From contig BDSI01000002.1 of assembly GCA_003117195.1 (NCBI GenBank), positions 775,621 through 839,620 of the forward strand: DNA of 64,000 bases, given 5' to 3'. The position numbers and the translations under genes are program-made. Every line of letters begins with the position of its first letter. Positions within the stretch are counted from its first letter, which is position 1. The notes beneath the pieces were generated by a model. It made no database searches. It saw only the letters and a list, made by a program, of their open reading frames with translations, and was not told the origin of the DNA. Below are positions 29,819 through 42,100 of the stretch, piece by piece. This DNA comes from Eudorina sp. 2006-703-Eu-15 (Eukaryota; Chlorophyta; Chlorophyceae; Chlamydomonadales; Volvocaceae).

Positions 29819-32800
29819 TACTATGAACTTCCAGTCGCGCTCGCATGCGTTTTAGTTTTAATGATAATACGGTTTGATTAATAAGGTAGCTGCATGTATG
29901 ATATGGCTGGAAATTCCTACCTGGTGATCTTACGTTTAATTTGCGTAAAATCAGCAGCAGAGTTAACAGCAGACGTAGCTGACTTCCGTTCTATCATCCC
30001 ATGCATGGCGATTCGATGAGAGCATCAATTGATGCATCAATTTGCGCGCGCACTGATCCTTGTCGCGGGCTACACTAACTAAGCTATATGTACACTTTTT
30101 TGTTCGTAACTTTTATTTGCCAACAATAAACGACTGAAACCCGCCATCCCTATCTAACCGTCATGTCCCTCTCGCAAGCGACTTGATTTGTGACGCTGCA
30201 GCTAGCCATCCTAGTATACATCATATCCCCGCCGTGGACTGAATGACATTAGTAACCTGACGATCGAGTTGCAGGTAGAAGTCATATACACGCACGCACA
30301 CATGACGAACGTTTCACATCCCCTGCTGGGGAGCAGCGGGTCTGTCGTTGCTAGCTGCGGCGTCGAGGGTCATGTCGAGGATGGATGAGTAATGCTTTAT
30401 TTGCTGGCTGGACGACCGACCCTCCTGTGTACGACATTGTGAACATGCTGGAAACCCTAAACCCTACCTACCCTAACCTACGTACGTAGTACCCGGCTCA
30501 CTTAGCAAGGCTCTTGAAGCGCACGCACGTAGGTCGGCCGCCCATCTATCGCAGTTCAATCGATCGCTCGTCCCTTTTGGACGGCAGCAATTTATTTTCC
30601 TTGCCTGCTTGTGCAGCGTCATGCACGTGCGTGCGTGCTTTTAGGCGTTCCTTGCCGTTGGGCCTGCTGCGTACGGCTCGCGTGGATTGTTGTAAAGGTA
30701 CGGGGTTATATATGCACCCCCAACCATGCATGTAATACGTAGACACATGAGCATTGCGTGTCGTCTCATGTCTCACGTACGCATGTCGTGGCCATAAACT
30801 GCATGACCACCATCTTGTCATTTCATCGCTACACGATTGTCTTTGGTCATTTATTTGTCATTTATCCTTTTGTGTTGAATGAATAAAAAAATGTTACAGC
30901 AGCGGACCCCAAAAGGGATCAACGGTGTATACCAGGGCAAGCAAGCCCCAGCCGTAGGGCCAAGCAAGGCCCTATAGCAGCAGAAGGGCATGCACGCAAG
31001 AGTGCCTACGCTAAAAGCACGTGCATGGCGCTGCACACATACATGCAGGAGTCGGCTCGCTAACCGATCGATGGATCGAGTGGGCCGGGTAAGCCGGGTA
31101 GGTCGCAGACCATGGCTTCCAGCTGCAGCATGTATGGTAGTGAACTGCGGGAAAGCCTGCCTAGATACCGGTAGATCCTCCAGGCGAATATATGGTAGTG
31201 TCGTAGACAGCAGGGCAGTTTAACTAAACATGCTTTTCAACCTCCAACTACTGGCGATAGACACCACAGGAACGAGCGACAGACCCGCTGTTCCCTGAGA
31301 ACACGATGCCTGTATGTCGATCGTCCAAGTAAGCAAGCGCGCCCGCCCTCTATCTGTTGATCTCCAACGCGCCAATCAGAGGGAACGGTATAATAAGTTT
31401 GCGATGCGCGCTGTATGTAGGGGAGGAATGCCGTAGCATGTGCGTGGTGGCCACATTACTATTGTTACGGGTGCCGTGCCTGCAAACAACGACAGCCCCG
31501 CCAGGTGATAGCTGGATTCGGCTGGTCTGGTGCAATTTCCAGGAGAGCGAGCCAATCCTGGAGTATCAGTATGTAACCTGCAGCTGGTGTGTCCGTTGGC
31601 CGGTATGTATGGCGGCATGGACACCTACCCCCCTCCCCGCGGGTGTGATGGATGGGTGCGCAGTCCTTGGCAGCAGGGGTTGATGACGGATTAGACGGAT
31701 GTGAGGCACCTACCTACTAGACTATATATCTGGGCCCGTTAGTTGGACCGCCCGCTCGTTCGGGACCAAGGGTCGGCCCACTTTGCTGGTATGCAATAAC
31801 GTACGGTTGCCAATTGATGTATGGCATGTATGCATTACCGTACATGAATAATGCGTTGGCACAGCATCCAGACCGACGCACGTCGATTTCAGCTCTCGAT
31901 CGTATCAACGTATCCGATCCAGATAGTCCAGATGGGAAATACCTCAATAAAGCACGCGTCTGCTGCTACTACATACCGTGCTGTCCGCCCGCGCGCGCGC
32001 GCCATCCCAACCTATCACGCACACGCACAATCGATGGCGGGCGAGCGAGTCGATCGACGCATGCACGTCTACACAATGAACGCAATCCATCTGCTGATAA
32101 GAAGTGGCGATCAGATTTCCTTACCGAAATTCTGTCCATTGGGGGCGTCAGAATTGATGATGATAATGACTGCTGCTGTCGCGCACCTACCCGTGCGTGT
32201 CCGCCGTACATGTAAGACAATCCATCAAGCATGATGGCCATGGAGTTGGGGATGGCAGGGAGCAAGTAAGGCCGGCGGTCGCCAGTGACATGATGATACA
32301 TGCGTGGACGTACAGTGCGCACTTGAAGTACGTTGGTCTGCGTGTGGACGGATTTTGTTTTTAAATGGGCCATTTTGTATACATGTGCTTTATTATTTAC
32401 CCTTGGCAGGCAGTGCTACATACGAGCAAAAACCGGGCCAATTTAATTTATGAACTGCAACAGACCGACCGACCGAACGTACGGTCGTCCGTCCATCCGC
32501 CCGCGATGCTGAAACAAACACGATGTGCATGGCTGCCGGTGGCCGCGCGCGTGCACCAAAATAATAATCAAGCAGCGACGCAGCCATGTATGAATCAAGC
32601 GAAAGATTATTTTCAGCGAGCGCTGGTTCTCAGAATAATAATGAGAAAGGACATGGCGACGGAAACCGAGGCTACATACCGGTACATCTTTCGGTTGCAG
32701 CCTGTTCACAAATAAATAATTCGTCATACGGCAACAAAACGCGTTAGTTTCGTTCCAGTTGCGTACGTTGTAAGGGAAACTTGGAAGACAACGAACAATC

Positions 32801-32966
32801 ATCGCAAACCCACGGCCACCGCCGGCGGTACGTAGCAAGACAAATACGCCGTCAACAACGAATGTCTATTTTTGTGCGATGAACAGGCCTACTGCTTAAT
32901 CAGGTGTTTAAAGTGACGTCGTGGACCGGCTACCCTGGGAACCGCACTGTACGGTGACTGCACGGC

Positions 32967-33258
32967 TGTAAGACCTAAAGGCTAATCCCGCGGATGCTCA
33001 GGCACCGGGCTTACACTCCCCCCCCTTAGGAGCAAGCCGTCCTCGGCGCCAGGCATTGGGCCACCCCACCGTATGCCGGTTTTACCAGATTAGCACGGGT
33101 TCGTACCGTCCTTGATCCACCACACAAGGGCCGGTAATGGCTGCGCCAGGGATCGAACCGCCGACCTTAATCCACCACATAAGGGTACGGCACTGGTCTC
33201 GATACCAAATGTAAGACCTAAAGGCTAATCCCGCGGATGCTCAGGCACCGGGCTTACA
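32967..33258 (-). mobile_element. Complete 292-bp LTR element in miniature (TRIM/SMART-like)
   Basis: Two identical 49-bp direct repeats (32967-33015 and 33210-33258) begin TGTAAG and end CTTACA. They are flanked by the 5-bp direct duplication ACGGC (32962-32966 and 33259-33263). On the minus strand the 5' LTR is followed after two bases by TGGTATCGAGACC (33207-33195). This resembles the primer-binding site TGGTATC... complementary to a tRNA 3' end ending in CCA. The 3' LTR is directly preceded by the polypurine tract AAGGGGGGGGAG (33027-33016). The 194-bp interior has no coding capacity and carries a partial internal duplication. All the cis signals of an LTR retrotransposon are therefore present without proteins, and the identical LTRs suggest a recent, non-autonomous insertion. 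Confidence 0.88.
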
Positions 33259-35096
33259 ACGGCGGCCGCGTTGTTTGATTTTATTTGTTCGACTTGACCA
33301 TTTACATCGAATGTTCCCTAATCTCACTGTGAATGGCTTCCTAATCTCTCTAAGACTTGTTTCCAATACCATATCCGAATTATTGTTACTTCATCCTTCT
33401 CTAGGTTTCGAAACCTTCATTCCATCACCTTTAAGCGCGCAGCAGACGGCGGGTCGATGTTTTACTCCCCGCCCCCTACCAGGCTGTATGCTGCTGGCAC
33501 CGATAGCCGCAATGTGCGACAGCTCGTTCGCGATGCATATGGGGGCGGGCGGGATGATCGACATAGCAGCAGGTAGGTTTGCAACCGAGCGAGCGGCATC
33601 GGAATAATACACAGGTAGAGACGCCGGTATACAGGTTGAATGAATGAATGAATGCGTGGATAAAGTCTTGGCTTGGCTTGGCTGGGCTTCGGTTGAGCGT
33701 GCGTGGTGAGCTGCTGAGGGCGGAATCAGCGGTATGAGTAGTGCGTGAATGTGTAAGCACAAAGGCGTAACCCGGGATGACTCGGGGCTGATCTTGGGCG
33801 GCTAGACTACTAGCTTACAGAATGGACGGATGCATGACGGAATGGTGGTGCGGAACGTATAACGAACAACCGCAGGTAGACGCGTACGCACGCACGCATA
33901 CGTTACACGTTGAGCACCGATGACGACAAGCAACACGGCAGGTCTGTATGGCGCGCTGGCGCCGTCATCAATCGGCATCTATCTGGCGGCTGCATGATCA
34001 GCCGCCAAGCAACGCAGCAGCAGCTCCACGCAACGCAGCCCAGCTAGCTAGCTCGCCCGGCACGCGAACCACGGCAGCAGCTCATAAGCCCCTCCAGAAT
34101 GAAGGATGCATCGATCAGGGCCCCCCGCCCGGGAGATCCCCAGACACATAAATAAATCCCTCGCTAGCTATATGTGGATTCGATGCCCTGGTCCGGCACA
34201 TACGTAGTAAGTACGTACGTAGTGCGAACAGCATGGCGAGCCTACTAAGCCTATTACTATGGACGGAGCCGGAACCTGTCCAGCCATCCACGCATGCACT
34301 TGCCGCACCCAACGGCGAGGCACTCTGCAGACAGTAATGTAACTAGCTAGCGCATACCCACATACATACCCACATACATGCGTTACGGTGCGCCATCAAT
34401 GGCGGCATGGACGATAGATTGCATTTTGCAGCAGTATTGTGTGGCAAGAGACAGAGGAGGCTGGCTGCGGCGGCTGTCACCTCTCATTGTTATCAACCAC
34501 CTACGCTACGTACCTGGAAAGGCGCGTGTCATGCGTCACGCACGGGGTTACGGCGGCGGGCGGTTACCATATAATCAAATATCAACATGCATGTAGCGTG
34601 ACGAACATCTGATGGTTGCGCGCGGCGGGCCGCGGGCCAGCGGGGGCAGCCCCCGGCCCGTCCGCAGATCGCTTCATACTGAATCGGGGCCGGGGGCCCC
34701 GCACGCAACATGCGGCGACGATTCCATCTATCGCGGACACCGGGCATGCAGTAGCCCCGCACGCAAGGCCGTATCATGAGGCCCCTCATCAGATGGAGGG
34801 ACCGTTTCAAATTCCGTGTCCTGCAAGGTGTCCGTACAGATATACGTCACACTGTTGGACTCGTTCTCTAAAGTTGTCACGCTGTGTAGAGCTTGATCAA
34901 TTATGGGGCGAGCCTGTTACCACGATGAACGACACAGTGGTGCTCCGCGGGCATGAATTGCCCAGGCAGCCAGTGTAGTTACCTCTCACGATATCATTGT
35001 CGCCAACAATCGAAGAGCCCTTACTTACTGTAAATTTCTGTTTAAAGCAACTGTTAAATATGAAATAGTTTAGTTGGAATATCAAGTCGGAGATGC

Positions 35097-35312
35097 ATGC
35101 CGCTTGCTTTGAATCGGGAACTTACAACACGACTAGTCGGCACAACGGACGAGATTTGCTGTTCAAAAGAACTCTATCAGGTGCAAATAGAGCTCCTCAC
35201 TCTGGGCGGCCCAGGGGTACGGCTCGAAGTTTTTTCGAAGCGTTCAAGCCTAAACGGATTGGCTCCATCCAGTTTACAAAAAATGCTAGAGAAACATGTC
35301 AAAATCCGCTAA
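35097..35312 (+). CDS. Small open frame, 71 aa, doubtful
   Basis: A frame from ATG at 35097 to TAA at 35312 reads balanced, protein-like sequence (for example ELLTLGGPGVRLEVFSKRSS) without the codon bias of neighbouring genes. An overlapping frame from ATG at 35093 is also open for 84 codons. No family is recognised and no splice sites connect it to the KH gene. It may be a relic of transferred or mobile DNA, or chance. Confidence 0.2.
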   Translation: MPLALNRELTTRLVGTTDEICCSKELYQVQIELLTLGGPGVRLEVFSKRSSLNGLAPSSLQKMLEKHVKIR

Positions 35313-36179
35313 GTTATCGTGCAGAAAAATGGCAAAGTGAAGATTAGGAACCCGCGGATTCGCAGGTCACAAGTGTTCGTTTGCATCCATGTCAAAAAAG
35401 CTTCTTTATTGAATCTGACGTCTTTCTTAGTAGGTGTTTTTTCCTGAGCTGAGCGCGGGAATTCGTACCAAGCAACATCCATCCAGTGTACGTCTGTAGC
35501 GTTTTGTTTGCACTGTTTGCTGGCCACCCATGCATGCGGGAAGAACGTGTATGCCTGGCGCGATAACTTGCCTTGTCCTTAACGAGAAAATAAGATGAAA
35601 TCATGACAATGCCTAGAATTTGGAATTTAACGGACAGTTGTATAGATCACTTTTTTGCTTTCATGGTGAACAGCAATAAATACAAACTGTTGCTGTTGAC
35701 ATGAGCAAGATTATGACCCGTACAATCCAAGGCGTAAGGCTGTAGCTTTTGCTGTGGCATTTAGCGATAGGTAGGTCACACTGTACTTAAAAATACGTAC
35801 ATAATACGGTACATTTTCGTGATCCGGGCCGAATAATCGATTTGTTGAGTAAATAGCAGTAAAATGTCTTTGCATTTCTAAAAGTTATCTGATCTGTGCG
35901 GTAATACTGAATCGATTATGCTGTACATCCATGCCAACCAAATGACTGGCAACAGGAAAGCTTAAAATTTGCTTTTATTTTGCATACGACGTCAAATGTA
36001 GTTGAACATAAGATATGAAGGTATTAGTTCCTACGAATGGTCCCAGTCTCCTGGAACGGACACCCGACTGGTTTCTTTTTCAACCATCACGAGTAATCGC
36101 GCCTCGCTTCCTCAATTAACAAAACAAGCAACACTTCTAGTTTTTTTAGCTTTGTTGTTTTGCCCCGGCACCCGGAATA

Positions 36180-39100
36180 ATGCAGCAGCACCCGGGAGGA
36201 GCTGGGGGCCGGCGCCAAACGGCTGTCATTACGTGCCCAAAGTCTATGATTGGACGCGTTATTGGACGGAACGGAGAAACTATCAAGGCGCTGCAAACTT
36301 ACACGGGCGCCTTGGTGAGCATTGCGGACGTTGCTGCCAGCTCAGGAGCACAACTGCTTCCTTACATCATGGATAATTGACTTTCAAGCTGAACAATAAT
36401 ATTCCTGATGTAGATTCAAATCGATCAGACGTGTGACCCGACCAAAATTGCCATCAGCGGAACGCCTCAGAGCCTCAGCCTGGCGCTTTCAATGGTAGGT
36501 TCAGGGCAGCATATCTTGGCTTTTTTGGTTTTCTTAGTTGTCTGTCTTCCGTAGGTCCACGATATCGTTCGGGGCACCTTCAAGGGGTTCGCTTTGCTAC
36601 GTCAAGCGACCGGCCATAGCAGCAGAGGGCCTCATCAGCTAGCGACAAAGCCCGTTTATGCGCCAGGTGAGCGCAGTCATTGATGGAGTCCGGGCCGCGC
36701 GTTTCGTTATGACGCACTCAATTGTCTGGTGCGGCCAGCGAACCCCGCAAACGCGGTGGCTTCCGTGATTTATTAACCGTAACATTGACATGACGTTAAC
36801 TCACTAATAACGCAGGCTACGGTCTCATTCCGCCATCCCAGGTACGTCGGTGTCACGGTTGCCGCAAACTCGGGTCCGATTTGGGCCAAAAGGGCGACAG
36901 ATTTGGGATTTAAAGCTATCGTTCTGCTTGTTTTAAACAATGGGCGCTGCATATTTGGTCCTGTTATCGTACTTCCTTTCCCCGGGGGACGTCGCGGTCA
37001 TCCTGCGCGGTGCTGCACATGCCCGGACCACCCACCAGCAGATATCGTCGCTCACACCTTATGTCGCGCACGCACGCATGCACGTATCAGCCATCTCTCA
37101 CACGTCTCATCGCCAAAGGGATCACCAGCGTTATCGGAAGTGTAGACGCGGTCACGGACGTTGTCGCCGTTGTCGCTCGATGGTACTTGCCGCGCCACCT
37201 ACCTCCCAATCGTAAGTTCATAACCGGTGCGTGGATTGGAGTAGTAGTAGAGCCTCATCCGCCTCGAAGGAAACGACCGGGAAGGAGGTTTGGCAACCGA
37301 GCGTCTGGCCGGCACACACCCCAGCCCTGGCCTGGATGGCGTACGTCGACGTGATTGCACACGCGGATGGAGATCCGCCTGGCTGGCACCACCTACCGGC
37401 GGCGTAACTGGACATCTCCCTCACCTACCTAACCTTCCATGACGTCACCTGCTGCTGCGCGATTCAAATTTCCCGAAAGCGCCCGGCTAGCTAGCTAGCT
37501 AGCTAGCCGAATTTTCTGGTGGATGGCGGCGGGGAGTTGCGTTCGTCATCGGTTGTGTGATGCTGTCGCCTCGCATGTGCATGTAGTACGAAAACAGCAG
37601 CATTTTTGCTCGCCTGCGTGAATCGGCCGGATATCGGCGTCGTGCTGTTGGGTTTGCCAATGATATTCAGGATGCACATGCATCCGTACATCCGTACTAT
37701 CCGTACATCCCATGCAGTCTCATATGAGTGCATGCAGCCCCAGCTCCCAAAGCGCGCGTGCTGGCGGTGAGTGCTCTATCTGCCATCCCGCGTCTCCTAT
37801 GGATTCCCCCCTTTCTACATGAGCCAGATCGTTCCCCCTGCGACTCCTACCTGTGACATATATATTGCCACGCGGACGGCGGCCGGGCTACACGCTGCGT
37901 TGAGCGTTGTGTGCAGCAGCTAAGCTGCGTGCCGGCTTGTGCGCGTGCGTGAGCCTGCGGTGCTCATACTTCGTTGCTTGGTCGGTGGCAGCCGCTGGTG
38001 GCCTGCTGTCGAGGGCATTCGTTGAGGGCTCTCTGTGGAGCGAGTCCGTTGCTGCGTGTATCAATCATAGATGATTATTGTTCTCAAAGACAAATGGTTT
38101 TGTTCAGTTCACTCGTCCGTTGTCTTTTGCTGCCCCACTGCTGCGGTGATCCCCTTCATCATCGACTCATCAGCTGTACGGTGGCGACACCGCCGCTGGC
38201 GGCATCCTGCATCCCGGGACGGCGATGCTGGCACCGCGGCCGCCCGGAGCTCCAGGGGCGGCGCCGTACCCGCCGCAGATCTTGAGCGCGGCACCGTTGC
38301 AGGCGGCGCCGCCGCAGTTCGTGCTGGTGAGTGATGTTGGCAACTGCAACTGCACGCGGATGCGGATGGGTGCGTGCGTGGTTCAAGAAATGTTCTGCTG
38401 TACGTTTAGGACCAAGTATTAGTAATCTGATGAGCCACGTGGTTCCAATTATATCCGTCCTAATAAAACATGCATGGCCTAGTCTGGAATGGACATACAG
38501 GTGGGGGAGGGGAGTGGGGTTCAGGCCAGAAGATGGCCGGTCGCTCGTTGTGCGTCGCCGAAGGTCGAACGGTCTCTGCTGGACAGCTCACCGCTGCGGC
38601 CGCAGGCGCTGGAACCCCAAGCAAATAAAGTATCCATGTCTACAAGTACCTGGTCGTTGTGTGTATGTGCGACTCAGCGGCCCGTCTCACGCAGCCCGTG
38701 TCGATCCCCTTCCGTCCGTCTATCTTATATCTCACAAGTAAATTAGTTCACAACCTAGCTAAACGTTGGACGGCCAAAGCAAGACAGCTTTAGCTAGTTG
38801 CTATTTGCACTTAACGCACGCACGATGCATGGATGAACCCCGAGTAAATAAACGAGTTGGGGATCTGAGGTACATACGTGCGCCTGAGGACGGCAGATAA
38901 CCTTACTCTGCACGCACGGACCGAAGGGTCTGTGTGTTCTTAGATAGGCCGGCAGAACAGGAGTGCATGATGACATGCAAGGGGCCGCATAGCGCCCAGA
39001 CGTTTGCCCGTATGCGTATATAGTATACCCATGGCCCGACCCATATAGTAGAAAAAGGCTGCGGTGTCCGGTGCACGCTGTCGTTTTGGCGCGCTGTTGG

Positions 39101-42100
39101 TGTCGCTGCGTCATGGAAAACTACCAGCTGGCTGGTGCGGGTCGGCTGCCTTGGCCACACGGACTCACACCACAATAATGCTGTGCGTGCGTGCAATCCT
39201 CTGGTTGTTATCGCAATCGATGCACACACCTGCAAGCAAGGGTATGTTTCTGTATGTGTCGATCAGCGGTTGGGGCGTCCTGTTGAATGAGGTCCCTTGG
39301 TGTAACAGTGTTGCTATCTTAAATAAAAAGAATATTTACGGGCAAAAAAGCCGGAAATTTTTTATTTCCCGGACCCCCAAGAAACCTGCGAGATTTCATT
39401 TATTTGACGCTGTGGATACTGTGGAGAGCCGGAAATCTGCCCTGCCAACTATTTTCCAGACTACCAAAAAGGCCTGGAAAAATCCTGCATCGTACACCTG
39501 TCTACCGCCAAAACACACGCGAATGCCGTGTCCCCAACTCCTGGTTACCCTCCCATATGCATCCGCGACGCAAGGAAAGCGCGCTTCAGGCCTCCATGGA
39601 CTTAGAATCCCTGTCGTCGCTGTGGTAACAGTGGCCCTGCTGTCGAAACACGCAGAAATATTTCCACTCTGCCTCGGAGGTTTTTATTTCCTGGCACCTA
39701 GGAAGCCCCCCAAAATCTGCCCTGCCAAAGGTTTTTGGCTACTGGCGACAGGCCGGAAACCTGCGGAATTCTATTTCCCCGTTTTGGAAGATAGCAACAC
39801 TGCTTGGTGATCGATCGATGGGGGGACTGCGGGTGCCTCTATCTGCTGGCGTACGTGTGCGGCAAGCGTCCAACATCTATCCACCGACGTTGGTCCGCCG
39901 TCCGCCGTCCCAACGGCCTCCTACAGGATCTGCAGCTACACGCCTAACTAAGCACATGCCATTCACGCATGCAGTTTTCGGTCTACGGCGGCTCTTTCCT
40001 TGGTTCCTTTCTTTTTCACTTTTTTTATTTTTCGTAAGACACTGGGAACACTCCGTCCCCCTTTTTATGTATGCGGGCTTCATGCATTTCTGCCATCAGC
40101 GGTGAGGTGACTGGAGCGATGATCCCCAGCAGGAAATAAAAATAAAAGGGCCCGCCCCTACAGCATGGCACCCAGTAGGGAAATTACTAAGGGACTATAC
40201 TAAAGGGGGGGATGAATCTGATGAACGGTGCACCGACGCGGCAGGCGCTTGTGTGGTAGGCCCTTACACGAAAACCAATTCAAGGCATGCTTACGCAAGG
40301 CCGCCGGTTCCTGATGGACTGCAGTTCTCCCGGGATAGGTACGTGTAGCAAAGATAGGCAGCAGGGGCGTTTGAAGACGTTTAGACGTACGTTCAGCCCT
40401 GCATGCCCGGCGAGCCCTGCAGGCATTGCACCGTACGCCGGCTGCGGTTGATAAGTGCGGTTGGGTTTCCATGCGCCCAATACACGTACACCGTATGTGT
40501 CTTAAACGAACTCTGTGTCCAGCAGGATCGATCTAGGAAACGTGAAATAACGAAAACCGCAAGATGCGGAAACCGCAAGAACGCGGAACGTTCCCGACGC
40601 GTCCCCATTGTTTAGTAACCTTGGGACGTGCCGTGAACGTTCCGTGTCTCTTTGCCCTGATAAATGAGCGGATGCTGCCGCATCTGACTGAAGAGGAGAT
40701 CCGACGCCTCCGACCTGACATAATGTTCATACCCACACTCGCCTCTCACAAAACCAAGCGCAAACGCTACCAGGGACCCGTGGACAAGACCAAGCACGAG
40801 GTGTACATCATCGAAGTGGGGTACACTGGCGACCTACAGCATGCCGACAAACTAACACAGAAGACAACGCAGCATGCCAGACTCAAAGAGGAACTAACAA
40901 AGGCGGGGTGGACAGTGCACTACGCTGAGGAGCAAATAGTTACATTGGGCAGTACTGGAACCCTGCCGACTACACTTAAGTCGCTCCTCTGCAGACTCGG
41001 AGCGACTACCGACCAGGCCCACAGCACCTGCCTGCACATCCATCGACACACGATAGAAACCGCAGGCGCAATCATCCGGACCCGGCGAGTGATGGAGGGT
41101 GGGATAAAATGATAATAACCAACCTAGGCTTCCCCGGTGGTGCGGGCATACAGGGGTGACTACGCCACCCCTCAGTTCCCCACCCCCTTAATACACGCCA
41201 GGCTTCGGCCGGCGTACTATTATTATTATTATTATTATTAAATGAGCGGCGGCAGGGTGTTGCCAGACTGCAGTTGCGAGCCATGTCCCAACGAAACCGA
41301 AGCCAACCAAAACCGCGCGTAAGCACGCCGAGAAAACGGATAACACGCCGGCGGCATTAGCTATATATCACCAATGCACATACTCACCTTCATTTATTAG
41401 GATGTTACAGCGGACCCCGCGGGTCATCGGTGACAGCCCCTGCGACAGCCGAGGCTTCCTCACCATACACTGCCTAAATGAACGAACGCCACCATGGCGC
41501 TCCGGACAGGCTCCCCAAGTGCACCGAAACACTCCCCGGGTCCACACTACCAGGGAACCACCCCGTTCCTGAGAACCAACCATGGCAAGGGATAAAGCCC
41601 GCGCAGGGGGAGTTAGCCACCAGGGCGCCCCTATTAGTGAACCACCACCCCCACCAAGGCGGGGTCACTTCTCCAGCGGTGGCCCGTAGTCTTGGAGGGT
41701 CACGGGGGATCGCGAGTCACCATCAGGGGCCTGCCAGTACGGTCCCACCGGGCCGAAAAACCGCCCACACCTAGCGATAGCTCCACTGGGCGTCAGTGCC
41801 CCGTCCATTCGCGGTCGATTACGACCGAATACCTACAGGGCTTAAGAACTTTGGCCTGACGGAACCGGGCCTCGGCACACAAGACGACCGTCCCACCTAA
41901 TAATATTACCTCACCTTATAATATTACCTCACCTTAAAATATTACCGCAAAGATGTTTTGGAAGTTGTATTTGCTGTGGTGTGTGTAACACCTGAAGTTG
42001 CTTGGCCACTCGCTCGCTTAATTCTGTTGCGATTGTCTTTGATCGATGCGGTTAGTACGACATGATGACATGGCACGACCTCTCAAGCCTTACTTTCCGC

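Larger units (their letters stand above)
28078..36179. other. Lower-GC intergenic island with mobile-element debris
   Basis: Eight kilobases upstream of the KH gene are visibly lower in GC than the rest. They are full of CGTACG, TACGTA and CATGCATG palindromes, with stops in all frames and no gene I can defend. Contents: a family E retroelement tail at 29663-29818, a short CCCTAAA-type motif near 30451-30465, a complete mini-LTR element at 32962-33263 and a small open frame at 35097-35312. Confidence 0.6.

Noticed and set aside
30451..30480. Interstitial telomere-like CCCTAAA motif
   Set aside because: Only about two clean heptamers. This is too short to claim a telomeric relic, and scattered ACCCT motifs are frequent in the area.
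33120..33180. tRNA-like B box (GGTTCGATCC, minus strand) suggesting a SINE
   Set aside because: The motif lies inside the mini-LTR element, whose LTRs, target duplication, primer-binding-like site and polypurine tract explain the locus better. No A box at proper spacing was found.
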